Shown piece by piece: positions 47,291 through 59,018 of a DNA stretch of 64,000 nt. The translations under genes were made by a program, and so were the position numbers. Within the stretch, counting starts at the first letter, position 1. Each line of letters begins with the position of its first letter. The notes under the pieces are model-generated. The model did not search any database and had not been told where the DNA came from. It saw only the letters and a list, made by a program, of their open reading frames with translations. The stretch spans positions 659,618 through 723,617 of the forward strand of contig JACBWW010000092.1 of assembly GCA_020086605.1 (NCBI GenBank), in the 5' to 3' direction. This stretch comes from Lanius collurio. Taxonomy: Eukaryota; Chordata; Aves; Passeriformes; Laniidae.

Positions 47291-47552
47291 GGCCAAACCA
47301 CGTTTCCTTTTGCTTTTCCCTCCCTTCCCACTCGAGGAATGAGTGCCTTTCTTGCAGCAGGATTTGCTTTAGCCAGAGGGACTTTAGACACTTTGTCACG
47401 TGTGGAGTGGAGAGGGAGAATGTTCCACACACCCCAGAGTTTCAGAGGCATCAAAGATAAATCAGCAGGTGATGATATTGGCATTTTTGTCTCAGATGAG
47501 ACATTAAACTTTTCACTCTCAAAGTCTGTCCAGCCCCATTTGTGCCCCACAT

Positions 47553-48062
47553 CAGAGAATCTCAGACTGGTTTGGGATGGAAGGGACCCTAAGTCTCATC
47601 CAGTGCCACCTCTGCCATGGGAAGGACACCTCCCACTGTCCCAGGCTTCTCCAATTCCCGTCCAGCCTGGCCTTGGACACTGCCAGGGATCCAGGGGCAG
47701 CCACAGCTGCTCTGGGAATTCTATTCCAGCCCCTCTCCACCCTCCCAGGGAACAATTCCTTCCCAATATCCCATCCAGCCCTGCCCTCTGGCACTGGGAA
47801 GCCATTCCCTGTGTCCTGTCCCTCCAGCCCTTGTCCCCAGTCCCTCTCCAGCTCTCCTGGAGCCCCTTCAGGCCCTGCAAGGGGCTCTGAGCTCTCCCTG
47901 GAGCCTTCCCTTCTCCAGGGGAACATTCCCAGCTTTCCCAGCCTGGCCCCAGAGCAGAGGGGCTCCAGCCCTGGAGCAGCTCTGGGGCCTCCTCTGGACT
48001 CTGTCCAGCAGCTCCAGGTCCTGGTGCTTTTGGCCCCAGGGCTGGGACAGCTCTGCAGGTGA
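47553..48062 (-). mobile_element. CR1 LINE copy
   Basis: Minus-strand CR1 with its 3' end at AGAATCTCAGACTGGTTTGG, extending to CCAGGGCTGGGACAGCTCTG. Close relative of 12482-13015 and 24833-25245. Confidence 0.92.
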
Positions 48063-48907
48063 TTTTGAGGCAGAATATTTAAATGAATGAATTGAAGGAG
48101 ATAAGGCTCCTTGTTTAGGAGTCACCAGCTGGTTCAAATTCTGTCCCTCAGTGGTTTTGGTCCCATTTTCCTCTCAAATGTCAGTGTTTGACAACGTGCA
48201 ATTCCCAGCGTGCAATAAAACCTGCACAAGGACCCCTGGTCACTGCCCTCCCCAGCTGGGCTGCCCAGAGCCCTCTCTGCCCTCAGGGGTGCCATCCCTG
48301 TGCTGGAGCAGGCTGCAGGTGCCGTGGTGGGGACGTGCTGGCTGTGGTGGTGTCCCCTGCACGCTGCCTGGCCCCTCTGGGATTAGGGGGTTGTGTTGGC
48401 ACTGCCCATTTGCTCCAGATTATCGGTTTAGCGAGTGCTGCCTTAAATTTGTTTATATAAAAACAATCCTTTGATCCACCAGCCAGATGCAAATACTATC
48501 TTGTGATTCTGCTGAGGATTAGGTAGTTACAACATCTTGACATGGTTTTGGGTTTATGCAATTTAGAATATGAGGGAGCAGCCATTGGGTTGGTTGCTGG
48601 GTGCTTTCACACTGGGGCTGCAGCAAACCAAACTCAGATTGATTTGCTCCAAAGGCACTGACCTTCAGAGACTTAAAAATAACAACCACTCGTGCTGGCT
48701 GGAATTGGTGTGATTTGACCTGATTTTTCTGGAAGCTTGTCTTCCCAAAAAGCTAAAACTGTAATGGGAACCATTTTACCTGCTCTCTCTCCTTCCCAGG
48801 AAGGGCCCAAGGAGAGCCATGGAATTTCTGATGTTTCTGCTCCTTTGGAGGGGTTCAGCCACTTTTGTGGTTGAGTCCTGGTTTAATGCATCAATAGTGA
48901 TGGTGGC

Positions 48908-49113
48908 ATCAGAGTCACTGAGGTTGGAAAGCCCTCCCAGCCCATGGAGTCCACCCTGTGCCCCATCCCCACCTTGTCCCCAGCCCAGAACACTCGGTGC
49001 CACCTTGGACACCTCCAGGGATGGGGACTCAAACCTCCCAGGGCAGCCCCTGCCAATGCCTGACCACTCTTTCCAGGAAGGAATTCCTCCTGATGTCCAG
49101 AACATCAGGACCA
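48908..49113 (-). mobile_element. CR1 3' fragment
   Basis: Minus-strand CR1 starting at TCAGAGTCACTGAGGTTGGA with CCACCCTGTGCCCCATCCCC inside. It is complementary to 50428-50622, in the same intron 1.3 kb away. Confidence 0.9.
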
Positions 49114-49190
49114 GGCTATGAAACATCCCAGCAGCTCTGAAAGAAATGGAAGCAGGACATGATCGTGGAGGGAATCTTGGGGCTGTCCTC

Positions 49191-49264
49191 TGCAGGGCCA
49201 GGAGTTGGACCTGGATGATCCTTGTGGGGTCCTTCCCACTCAGGACATTCCATGGTTCTGTAGG
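49191..49264 (+). mobile_element. Short CR1 tail
   Basis: Sense CR1 terminus (TGCAGGGCCAGGAGTTGGAC to CATTCCATGGTTCTG), severely truncated, facing the preceding minus-strand copy. Confidence 0.75.
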
Positions 49265-49979
49265 ACCTGAGAACACTCGTAGCTCCTCCTGGGCTGAGCT
49301 CCCTCACTGTTCCCCAGGGGATTCAGCAGGACCTGTGCAGCTCCTGCACGGAGTTCCTCAGGGATCTCATTGCAAGACCCCATTACTCCTCGTGTACCTT
49401 TGAGCAGCTGTGACTCAGTGTTGTATAAACCACCCTGACCCTGATTTCTCCCTGCCTGAGCTGCTCAGGGACTGCCAGGAGCTCCCCCAGTTTCTGCTTG
49501 AGACCATTCCCTGTTCCAGCAGACACCAGCCCTTGTGAAGCCTGGCAACAGGAGCTGCTGTGTGGGACTGCTGAGGAGCAGGTCTGGGGTTCCCTGCAGT
49601 GTCTCCAGCTCCTCTAGGAGGATGCAGGTGTGTGTTTGTCTTAAACTGGAAAGTTCACGTGGAATTTTTGTAAAACACCACGAAGAGCCCTTGCTGCAGC
49701 TGGAAAGACTTTCTGCTTTTGCTTTGCTGAGGGCTGGATTCAGCCCTGAAGTGCTGTGTCTGAAGCACCCTGGCAATGTGGCTCTGTTATAAAACTGGGG
49801 CTGAGGAAGGGCCAGCAGCAGCTCCAGGTGACTGAGTGAGTGTCTCTTCGGGAGAGACTTTTATTATTTATAAAATCAGCATTTCCTCTCTGTCAGCAGA
49901 ACAGAGGGCCCAGGGAGGAGCTGCAGTCGGAGCTGGTGCTGCTTGTTCTGCTTCACTAGAACTGCTTTGGGTCATAAAG

Positions 49980-50225
49980 TCACAGAATCCAGACTGGTTT
50001 GGGTTGGAAGGAACCTTAAGGACCATCCAGTGCCACCCCTGCCGTGGCAGGGACACCTCCCACTGTGCCAGGATGCTCCAAGTGTCCAGCCTGGCCTTGG
50101 GCACTGCCAGGGATCCAGGGGCAACCACAGCTGCTCTGGGCACCCTGTGCCAGGGCCTGCCCACCCTCATGCCCAACTTCTCTCTAATCTAAGTGGACCC
50201 TCCTGCAGCTTCTGTTCTGCCTTGT
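49980..50225 (-). mobile_element. CR1 3' fragment
   Basis: Minus-strand CR1 with the terminus CACAGAATCCAGACTGGTTT at the left and CAACTTCTCTCTAATCTAAG toward its truncated end. Confidence 0.92.
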
Positions 50226-50427
50226 CCACTGCTGCCAAGTTTCCCAAGTTCAGTATGTAAATACTGGTGCTGGTTAAAATTTCAGCTGACAGTGTCAGAC
50301 CAAGATGGACTAAACCTCACAGCAATGAGGATTTTCTGTGCTGGTTTTTGGAATTGGTGATCTTCCACCCTGACCACCTTCCTCTAAATCTCTCCTGATC
50401 TGTGCTTTAGCAATGTGTTGTGTTTCA

Positions 50428-50622
50428 GGAGGAATTCCACCCAGGAAGGGGTGCTCAGGCCTTGGCAGGGTCTGCCCAGGGAGGTTTGGAGTGCCCATCC
50501 CTGGAGGTGTCCGAGGAGTGACTGGAGGTGGCACTGAGTGCTCTGGGCTGGGGACAGGGTGGGGATGGGGCACAGGGTGGACTTGCTGATCCCAGAGGGC
50601 TTTCCCAGCCTCAGGAATGTGC
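50428..50622 (+). mobile_element. CR1 3' fragment
   Basis: Sense CR1 (GGAGGAATTCCACCCAGGAA to TTTCCCAGCCTCAGGAATG). Confidence 0.9.
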
Positions 50623-50671
50623 TCTCAAGGCTGGAACTGATCATTCTTTTGTTAGTTTTAGAATCACCACC

Positions 50672-50740
50672 TGGGTGACAAGGTGGGAATTGCTCAAAGC
50701 TCCGAGCTCTCTTCCAACCTCAGTGATTCTACGATTTCAC
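50672..50740 (+). mobile_element. CR1 tail next to a MAP4 exon
   Basis: About 70 bases of sense CR1 terminus (GGTGACAAGGTGGGAATTGC to CAGTGATTCTACGATTTCAC), ending about 70 bases before the acceptor of the next MAP4 exon. Confidence 0.7.
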
Positions 50741-50810
50741 AGTATTGTTTTTAAGGTCTGGATTAAGATTAATTCCATCCAGGATTAACCCTTCCTTTGA
50801 TTTCTTGCAG

Positions 50811-50876
50811 ATTCTTCAGCTTCTGGGCCGCTGGTGGTGGAGAACGGAGACCACGGACTGCAGGGCCATGGCACAG
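50811..50876 (+). CDS. MAP4: MAP4, second coding exon
   Basis: This 66-base exon lies between a strong acceptor (TTTGATTTCTTGCAG) and a good donor (CACAG|GTACGT). Its first two bases complete codon 81 left open by the previous exon (C + AT, histidine), and its last base starts codon 103, so the exon is phase 1 on both sides and can be skipped without a frameshift. It encodes SSASGPLVVENGDHGLQGHG plus threonine (residues 82-102). This aligns with the human MAP4 segment that follows the first coding exon, including the NGxHG core. The segment is acidic and low-complexity, part of the projection domain. No functional residue is known to me here. The next, much longer MAP4 exon is not found before the window ends. 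Confidence 0.9.
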
Positions 50877-53800
50877 GTACGTCCTGCGTGCCAGGGAGCA
50901 CAGCCTGCCTGCCCGCTTTGTTCCGGGGCACCAGAGCTGCACCAGGGCCAGCTGCATCTGCTTTGGGGTCCTCACTCCTCCCTGGGGGCTGGGGGTGGCT
51001 TTAATGGGCTTTTCAAAGAATTTGCAACAGAATAGAGTTTCATTTTTTTATGGAGTTTAAATGTCTTCTTGGGATAAAAGTTTGTTCTGAAGATGTCCTG
51101 TTCTTTATCCATGGTCAGTGCTGGGAAGGCAGCTGATAAAAATGGCTTTGTAGAGAGTCCATAATAGCCACAGGTGAACTGTCCCCTGCCCTGTGACTTC
51201 CCCTGCTCCCTGAGATCCACAGTGGTGTGTTCCCACATCCCCCATTCTTTGGAGCAGTTTTTATTCACTGCCATGACCCAGCTGTGTCCTTCCACCCCAA
51301 CCTCCCCTTCCATGGACATGTCCCCACACCTGCTCCAGCAGTGGCACAGGTGACATCGAGCCTTTGGAGCCTTTTTCCATAGCATCAGGATAGTTCTGAC
51401 TGCCAGAGGCACGTGATGGAACTGGATCAATGTTTCAGACTAGTGCAGAGCCTGGAAAAGACCTGACCTTTCCAGTCAGGCTGAAGTGCTGAGGTTGGTC
51501 TTCTCTTAGTCACAGTTGAAGGTGAACGCTGCTTCCCTTCCCCTTGGGGCTTTCTGACTGGGAATTGGGGTTCCTACCACTGTCTGTTCCCTTTTGTTGG
51601 GAGGACTTTGGCTGTGGGACCTCTCTTTTCCTGAGGATGGAATATTCCAGAGTCAGTTGTCATGGGTAAGAACTCTTTATTTGGTCTCCCTTGTGATGAT
51701 CTGCAGCTCCAGATCATTGCTAAGATTGTGTGGATGCTCCCAGGGTTATCATCCCTCCTTATCCATAGGTGCAGCCCCAAGTTAAAAACCAGTGCAGGAA
51801 ATAATGATGAACATTTGGGAGATGGGGATGAATTAAAACACCTCTTTGCTATAATTCTCTTTAGGATTTTAGAGTTTGGTTTAGAGAGTGAGTGAGTTTC
51901 ATGTTCTTGGTGAGGATGGGAATAGAAAAATTGATCTTTGTGTTTCATTTGCCGTTGGAAATGCAGTCAAAAGGAAGTTGTGCATCTTTTCTAATTTAGT
52001 ATAAACTGAAATTTAAAACACTTCTGAACCTTCTTAAGGCTATTTCCTCCCTCTTTTTTTAATACTTATAACTAAAGGAGATAGAAATGCAGTCAGATTT
52101 ATGATCTGAATAATTAAAGGCATCAGGATTTTTGTATTGAACTTCTTGCTTGTGTTTAAAAAAATCTTTTGTTGCTTGCTTCACTCTTGCTTTGTGGAGG
52201 TTTAACTCTTCACAATAAATGTTAACAACTTTGATCAAAGATACTTTTATGTGTCTGGGGCTTTTTAATTTATTAATATGTTCCCCCTTTGTGAGGTAGA
52301 GTTGATTTTTTTCTCTTGTTCAAATCTGTCTAAAAGTGACATCAAAGTGGCAGAGCAGCGTGTCAGGATGAGGAGCTGTGGCCATCAAGTTAATTAGGTT
52401 TGCCAGAGTAACAGGAGATTTATGACACAATTCCTTCATGGCCTCTTTCCCCTACCCCCTTCTTTGTGGAATACTTGCAATATCCCTGGTTCTGCATGGG
52501 AGAGAAGGGGGAAATGCTGAATTTCCATCAGGCACTGGAGAGGTTTCAGAGCTGTGGGAGCACCTGGACCAGGGGATGGCCTTGAGCAGTGCCTGGTTCC
52601 ACATGTAAGAGGTGCTGCTGCCTGAAGCCCGGATCCCTGGCTCCAAACCAGCTCCAGTTTTGGGGTATTTGTTTTCAGCAGGATCCATTCCCTGTGTCTG
52701 AAAGCTGAAATGGTTCTTAGTGATGTGGGATGTGAGCGCAGTGCAGAGAAATGGAGCAGCCAAGAGAGGATGGAGGAAGGTGATGCTCAAACAAACCAGC
52801 TCTTTGCTACAAAATCCAGTGTTAAAAGCTACAGAGAGAGCTTTAAAAAGCAGAGTTGGGTTTAAGGTGATTGTGAGGCAGACTCCAAGGAAAAGGGGTA
52901 GTTCAGGTGTTTGCAAATCCAGATGTGGATCTCTCTGGGCTGGAGCACAGGAAGCACCGCTGGATGGTTTCTTCACTCATCAGATAAACCACGGTGATGA
53001 TTGATCTTGTTTTATTACATGCAGCATTATCTGCAGCCGTGTGGGGTGTGTCTGCCAGGTCAGGATTAGTCAGGGCTGAGCTGCTGGCACTCCTTGGCAG
53101 CCTGTGCCTGCTCCCAGACACCCTCGGTGCAGCAGATGGCAGCCACCCAAACCTCCCCAGCCTGGGGGTAAATCCCACATCAAATGGTGGGTTATTGTCA
53201 TTCTGGCAGGGCTCTGTTCAGGCCAGGATTTCGGGCAGGGAGACCCCAGCAGCTCCTGTGAGGGGCTCAGTCCTTGGCAGTGCTGAGCCCGATGTGGCTG
53301 CTGCTGCCTGGCCCTGTGGGGTTTGTTTTTGGGAGCTGGAGAGCTGCAGAGGGGAGTGCTGGCTCTGGGTGCTTGGCACATCCCCTGGAAGGCTTGCTGC
53401 TAATCCTGTTCTTCCTTAAAAGGATAAATGGAGTGGCTGGAGCAGCGTTCCTGGGGATGCACGGCCGGTGCAGCTCCGTGAGGGAATTCTGTGGTGGTTT
53501 GCAGGCCCTGCTGGGAGGAGGTGCTGGGCAAGGCAGCTCACTGCTCACCTCCACGAGGCAGAGGTTAGGGAGGGCTTAGTCAAACCAGCAGTGGGTTTAA
53601 AACCAAAAGTACATGTGTAATTTTCAATTTGCAACTCCTTATTGCAGGATATTTGCCTAGAGTTCAAAGGAAATACATATTTAAAAATGAAATACCAAAT
53701 TTCTGGGAAGAAATCCATCAAGGATGATCACATGGTTTGATCTGGATGCCTCTTGCCCAAGATGCTGTTTGTGCTCTTGCTGGCAGGCGAGAAGCTCCCT

Positions 53801-54229
53801 AGGGAAGTGTCCCTGCTGGATGCTCATACTCCCCTAGCTGGGCTGTCCCTCCAGCCAGCCTGCTGGCAGTTCTGTCACCCACGACTGGGTCACAGAAATT
53901 CTTTGTTTTCAGTGCAAATTGTGCTTGTGAGCTGCATCCTGAGGTGCTGCTCCCCTGTGCCTGTCCCTGAGGGTGGCATGGCCCAGCCCACTGTGGCATG
54001 TGGCTCCAGGTGGGGACTGGTGGCAGCTCTGCAGAGGCTCCTGCAGCAGAGCTCCTGTGTCTGTGAGCGGGCTTGTGGCAAATCTCCTGGCTGCACTAAT
54101 GAAGTGTTGCTTGTTGTGCAGTGCTGCCTCCATGGTAATGTTTTACTAATGACTTGCGCTCTCTTGCCCCCTTCCCCATCCCCTTTCCCTCTCCTACTTC
54201 TTTTCCTCTCTTCTATTTTCTCCTCCTAG

Positions 54230-54439
54230 AAGCCTAGACTGTCTCCTAACACTGGGGCTGCCACTGACACGAGACCAGTGTCCTTTTCTACCTGCCATTA
54301 CACTTCTAAAATCTGCAGCATTTTACAGAGCTCTTGCTTTACCTCCTTGGACTTGGCTGTAGAAGAAGCCAAAGGGTGGCTCCATCCTGCTCCTCCTCCC
54401 TGTGCTCTGCAGTGCTTGTTGAAACCTTCCTCTCTCTGT
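54230..54439 (+). other. Candidate unassigned exon, 210 bases
   Basis: Preceded by a long pyrimidine tract (about 54165-54226) ending in CTCCTCCTAG, with a branch-point-like ACTAATGAC about 80 bases upstream, and followed by a donor-like CTGT|GTAAGC (GT at 54440). A phase-0 frame is open from 54230 to 54529, starting KPRLSPNTGAATDTRPVS. Joining either known MAP4 exon (phase 1) to it gives an immediate stop (third codon TAG), so it is not an ordinary internal MAP4 exon. It could belong to another transcript, be a premature-stop exon, or be chance. Confidence 0.25.
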
Positions 54440-56010
54440 GTAAGCACAAAAGTGCACCCTGCTTCTGAACTGCACTGTGCCACTGGTTTGAAATCACGAC
54501 CACAGCTCCATTTTCTGTTTGATCACCTTTAAATTTAATTTCTCTCCATTTTCATGGTGCTCAGTACAAGAAGGTTTGAAATTTCCAGTTGTGCTTCCAT
54601 AGTGGATGGGTCCACCATGACTGCAGCTCCCCTCCCCTTCTCCCCACACCCACCACAGCCTTTTAGAGCACCTGCCTTGATCCTTGCTGCTTTGAAAGCC
54701 TCTCACATGAGGTTCTGATCTGTAGTAATGCTCTTTTCTTCCAAACGGGTGGGTTCAGATGATTTCAGCACTTTGTAGACTTTAGAAGCAGATCAGGGAA
54801 AACCAGGTTTCCTGAGGTACAGAGGGATCATCTCTGGTGTCTGAGGGGTGGATTTTGGGGTCCAACCACTTGCCATAACTGGGAGTATGAAGGAAAACAG
54901 CTGGCTCCAAATTCCAAAATTCCTAACCCAAAGCCTTAGGAGTGGCTTTGCTGTCATACTCCTTCCCAAAAACCTTGGAAGTAAGAAAGGAGATTGCCTT
55001 TAACTTCACACCTCTGGCTTCCTTTGGGGAATGACAGCTTTGTGTGGAACTTTCCCTGCCATGAGAAATAATCTGTCCCTGCTAAAACTGAGGGAAACAA
55101 AAGGACTGAGTTGTGAAACTGTACCAAAATAATCCTGACAATTTCCAGCAACACTAGGAGCACTAGGCCTGTTTTAGCCTAAAACAGCTACAGGGGCATG
55201 TCTGGTGGGATTCCTGCTGGCTCCACAGAGGTGCAGAGCTTTCCAAAGACAAATGTGCTCATTTCTCCATGAACAGATGAAACAAAACGTGAAGGGAGGG
55301 AATAATTAGAGAGACAATGCAGTATTTTACCTGAGCCAGGCTCAGCCTGGGCTTTGGGAGGTGAGGGAATGTTCTGGGTGAGGAGAATTGTGTTGTGTAG
55401 CTCAGGGTACTTGGCCTGCAGCACCTGATGGGAAGGATTTAGTTGAACCCAAATCCAGTCTGAGGTTGAACTGCCCAAAACAAACCTACCGAGACCTTCA
55501 CTTGCCTAAAGATGGGATTTCCTTGTTGTGAGGGGAGTAGCTGGCAGCTGCCCAGCCCTGGCACCCTGCTGGTACCCAGGTCCCTGCTGCACTCAGCATT
55601 CAGGGAGGTGTATCCCACCTGGAATGGCACCGGAGGGGCTGCTCGGGGCAGCTCCCTCACACAGACCCGTCCAGCCTTGCTTTGTCCTTTATTCCCCAGC
55701 GAGACCTCGTGTGCTCCCCACGGGGTGGCAGTGCCAGCGCTGAGTGCTGGCCTGGGCACTGATGTGCAGCAGGACCTGGCACTTCCCTGCCCCACTTTGG
55801 TTTTATCCCTTTGTGCCCCGCTCCAGGCCTCGTTAGGAGCTGACATCCTTGTGGTGCCAGTTCCCAGCAAGTTACCCTGGTGCCTTCTCCTCCTGGGCCC
55901 GTGGTTGTTGTTTCTGGGAAAACTCCATCTCCTGGAGGCTCCCAGCTGCCCAGACTGGGCTCTTCCTTCCCGGTGCCCTGTGCCAGCCTGGCCGAGCCCC
56001 CGTGCAGTTC

Positions 56011-56060
56011 ACAGATCACTCAGGCTGGGAAGGACCTCTGAGATCGAGTTCAGCCCGTGA
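56011..56060 (-). mobile_element. CR1 tail remnant
   Basis: ACAGATCACTCAGGCTGGGA followed by AGGACCTCTGAGATCGAGTT resembles an antisense CR1 terminus; only 50 bases remain. Confidence 0.65.
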
Positions 56061-57086
56061 GTCCTTCATGTTGTGCTTTCCTTTGGGTTTTTGGTGTCTG
56101 TGGCCATAAAAGGAGATTCTTGCATTCTTGGCTTTCTTTTCAAAGACCTTTTCATAGCTGTTTTTTAAAAACATGTGATTTTGAAGCAAGGCAGCATCAC
56201 TTTGGTTTGGCTCCTCAATTGTTCTTTCTCACCTTTTGCCTTAAGTTGGCTTAACTCTTGTGCCCTAGAAATAGAGAATAATTAATACAGGACTGAGAGG
56301 TGTTTTCAGATTGAGTTATAGAAGGTTTCAGGTTACCTGAATATGAGACTTTGCCCACTCCCACAGATGCTTTATTTTATTTTATACTGAAATACCACGA
56401 TGCTTTAAAGTCAGGCTAGAGGGACTTATAGCCAAAGTGAGGTGGGTAGAGGAGTTTGGGAACAGCTGCCCATCCTGGGAGCCCCAGACAGTGGGATGGG
56501 GCTGGATGGGCTCAGCAGAGCCTCGGGCAGAGCAGGGGCAGCCCCTCCAGCCCCAGCTGTCCCTGCTGCAAACATGGATCACCCATCCCATTGCACGCCC
56601 ATATTGTCACCCCACGTTTGTGTCCCTGTTTATTTGAAGTGCCATCGGCTGCCCTGGAGTGAGGGTGAGCTGTAGGCAGAGGGGGAGCTGGTTTTGTGTG
56701 AGGCTGAGGTGGCTGTTCCTACAGTACTCACCCCGAGCTCTGGGATGTGCTGGGGTGGGAGCAGGAGGTGCCTGTCCCGGGGGTGGGATGTAGGGAATGG
56801 GGGGGGGTCTGTGCAGAGTGCTGGATCTTCTGTCCCTCCTGGAAAACATCCATGTGTCCCACTGGGAGCTCGGTGTGTGTCCCTGTGCAGTCCCAGGGGC
56901 AGGGAGCCCCCGGAGTGTTCCTCTGCTCAGGTTTCCTGTGGGCCCCCCCTCCTGCAGCCCCTGAGCCGGTGCTGTGCCCTTGCTGTGCTCTAACACCCCT
57001 GTGCTTGCACGCCTGTCTGTTGTCACTCCTGATGCTGAATGACCAATTCCAATGCTCTGTACCATGTGAAGCTGTAACTGCTGTGG

Positions 57087-57105
57087 AATAAATCTCCCTA
57101 ATAAA
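57087..57105 (+). terminator. Doubled polyadenylation signal
   Basis: AATAAA occurs at 57087-57092 and again at 57100-57105, followed about 25-35 bases later by GT-rich GTTGTTCTGTGCTG. The upstream 450 bases are unique and GC-rich. This could mark an intronic polyadenylation site or the end of an unannotated transcript, but AATAAA is common by chance. Confidence 0.3.
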
Positions 57106-57517
57106 CGTCTCAAACTAACCCCTCCCGAGTTGTTCTGTGCTGAGAATCTCCGGGGTCCTGCTGCCTGTGCAGGGCTCCTTCCTGCAGGGAATGTGCTGGA
57201 TCAGCTGCTCCAGTGGCAGCGCTGGAAGGGGGAAATGGTTGGAATTGGAATCCTTGGCTGCCTGCACAGAGGCTGGAAAATTGTCCCTCAAGGACAAGGA
57301 TGTTGTGTGAAGTGTTTGACTCTGTCCCAGCCTCGTCTCCAAACTGGAGAGACAGGGATTTCCTGGATGGAGCACTCGGTGGGTAAGGAGGGGCTGGATG
57401 GTCACACTCAGAGTTGTGGTCACTGGCTGGATGTCCGAGTGCAGACCAGTGACCAGTGGGGTGCTCAGGGTCGGGGGTGGGACCAGCACTGTCCTGCTTC
57501 ACTGTCAGGGACGGGGC

Positions 57518-57742
57518 AGTGGCACTGGGGCACCCTGGGCTGGTGACACCGAGCTCTGGGTGCTGTCCCACACCTGAGGGCAGGGATGGGGCATCCACAG
57601 GGGCCTGGCCAGGCTGGAGAGGTGGGACTGTGCCAACCTCAGCAGCTTCAACAAGGGCAGGGTCCTGCACCTGGGCTGGGACAATCCCAAGCACAAATCC
57701 AGGCTGGGGATGAGCAGATGGAGAGCAGCCCTGGGGAGAAGG
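57518..57742 (+). mobile_element. CR1 ORF2 reverse-transcriptase fragment, 3' end missing
   Basis: Sense CR1 equivalent to the late reverse-transcriptase region. The motif DEQMESSPGEKDLG occurs at about 57707-57748. Frameshifts and a stop (TGA at about 57573) interrupt it. Bases 57541-57740 appear identical to the complement of 9150-9349; alignment continues for about 20 more bases past a seven-base indel. It lacks the normal CR1 3' region. Confidence 0.85.
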
Positions 57743-58421
57743 ATTTGGGGGAGAAAAACCTCAAAAATCCCAACAAAACCATCCCCAAATTTTTTTATTC
57801 TGTGTAGCAGTTTGTAAATGGGACACTTAGAGGTGTGCTCTCCTGATTAAAGCTTTTCTACTGGCTTTCCTCTTTCACCTGCCTGTGTTTTTCCCTCTTG
57901 GTGCAAGTTTTTATTTACAGAGGCTTTTATCTTCCTGGGCTTCAGGCAGAGCTTTTTAGGCTCCTCAGATGGGGCTGCATCCAGCCATGCTCACTGCTGG
58001 GGAGTTCACATTTCCCGTGGCTCCAGTCTAAAAACAGCAGCCAAGTGAATAATTCAGCAGCTTTGCTGAGTTCCTCCGTGACTCAGATTCAGGGTGTGAG
58101 TCTCCCTGAGCTTTGGGGTGGTTGTTTTGGGGGAAAGGTAGATTGGGAAGGTGATGTCTCTGTCCCTGGCCCAGTGAGGACCCCGGGGGGGACAGAGACC
58201 CCCTCCTTTCCAGGGAATGTGGAGTTTCCTCACCTCCTGGAGGGTGAGTGGGGGGTGAAGGTTTTTTTCTGCAGGTCCTGGTGCTTTTTCAGAGGAGGCA
58301 TTTGTGGCTTTCTACAGCTCAGGAGCTCAGCAGCTGCATGGTCTCAGCTCCTGAGCTGTTCAAAGAGTGTAAAGAAACTTCCCAGGTGTTGAAGTGCTGA
58401 TAAACATTGGGAATGTAACAG

Positions 58422-58590
58422 ACAGGGTGCCCAGAGCAGCTGTGGCTGCCCCTGGATCCCTGGCAGTGCCCAAGGCCAGGCTGGACATTGGGTCTGGGAG
58501 CAGCCTGGCACAGTGGGAGGTGTCCCTGCCATGGCAGGGGTGGCACTGGATGATCCTTAGGGTCACTTCCAAACCACCCCATTCCATGAA
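58422..58590 (+). mobile_element. CR1 3' fragment
   Basis: Sense CR1 from GACAGGGTGCCCAGAGCAGC to the terminus near CCATTCCATGAATTCCTGAT. Confidence 0.92.
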
Positions 58591-58889
58591 TTCCTGATTC
58601 CTTGCTTCTGCTTCCTGAGGGAAAGGCAGTGTAAACCAGCTGAGCCCTGGGCTGGCTGGCTGGGAGCACTGGTGCCATCCCAAAGTTCCTCCTGCTGTGC
58701 CATGAACCACTCTGCTGCTTTCCCACACGGTGAAGGACACGCTCGAGGAGCTTTTCTGGTGGGCCCGAGTCCTGTTTGTGTCAGAGCAGCTTAGGCTGCT
58801 GTGTAAGAGCTGCTGGGAATTCTCTGTGTCCCCAGGGACAATGGGACTGCCCTGCAGCTCCTGCCAGGCTCAGGGTGGAATGGGAAGTT

Positions 58890-59018
58890 TGGATGGCCAG
58901 GTTGGACAGGGCTTGGAGCACCTGGGATAGTGGGAGGTGTCCCTGCCCATGGCAGGGGTGGAATGGGATGGTCCTTAAGATCCTTTCCAACCCAAATTGT
59001 CCTGGAATTCTGTGATCT
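58890..59018 (+). mobile_element. Short CR1 3' fragment, older subfamily
   Basis: Sense CR1 from GGATGGCCAGGTTGGACAGG to CCTGGAATTCTGTGATCTTG. The GGTTGGACAGGGCTTGGAGC form is closer to older CR1 copies. Confidence 0.9.

Larger units (their letters stand above)
42530..50810 (+). other. MAP4: MAP4 intron between the first two coding exons
   Basis: An 8.3-kb phase-1 intron with GT at 42530 and AG at 50809-50810. Retroelements occupy much of it: CR1 copies in both orientations and an LTR split by a CR1. Unlisted gaps (42530-43107, 43593-44599, 44773-46247, 47291-47552, 48063-48907, 49265-49979) hold no recognisable feature. The 3' end has a good pyrimidine tract (CCTTTGATTTCTTGCAG). Confidence 0.85.

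Noticed and set aside
47081..47890. 269-codon + strand open frame, the longest in the window
   Set aside because: It runs from the CpG-dense segment through unique DNA into antisense CR1 and resembles no protein.
49320..49400. Frame reading GVPQGS, a motif found in LINE reverse transcriptases
   Set aside because: Only the six-residue motif matches; neighbouring residues do not follow the CR1 pattern well enough to call it.
55512..56060. 182-codon + strand frame rich in leucine and proline
   Set aside because: GC-rich sequence gives few stops; the frame ends within a CR1 remnant and has no recognisable domain.
57110..57694. 194-codon - strand frame
   Set aside because: About a third is antisense to a CR1 reverse-transcriptase fragment; the rest has no family resemblance.
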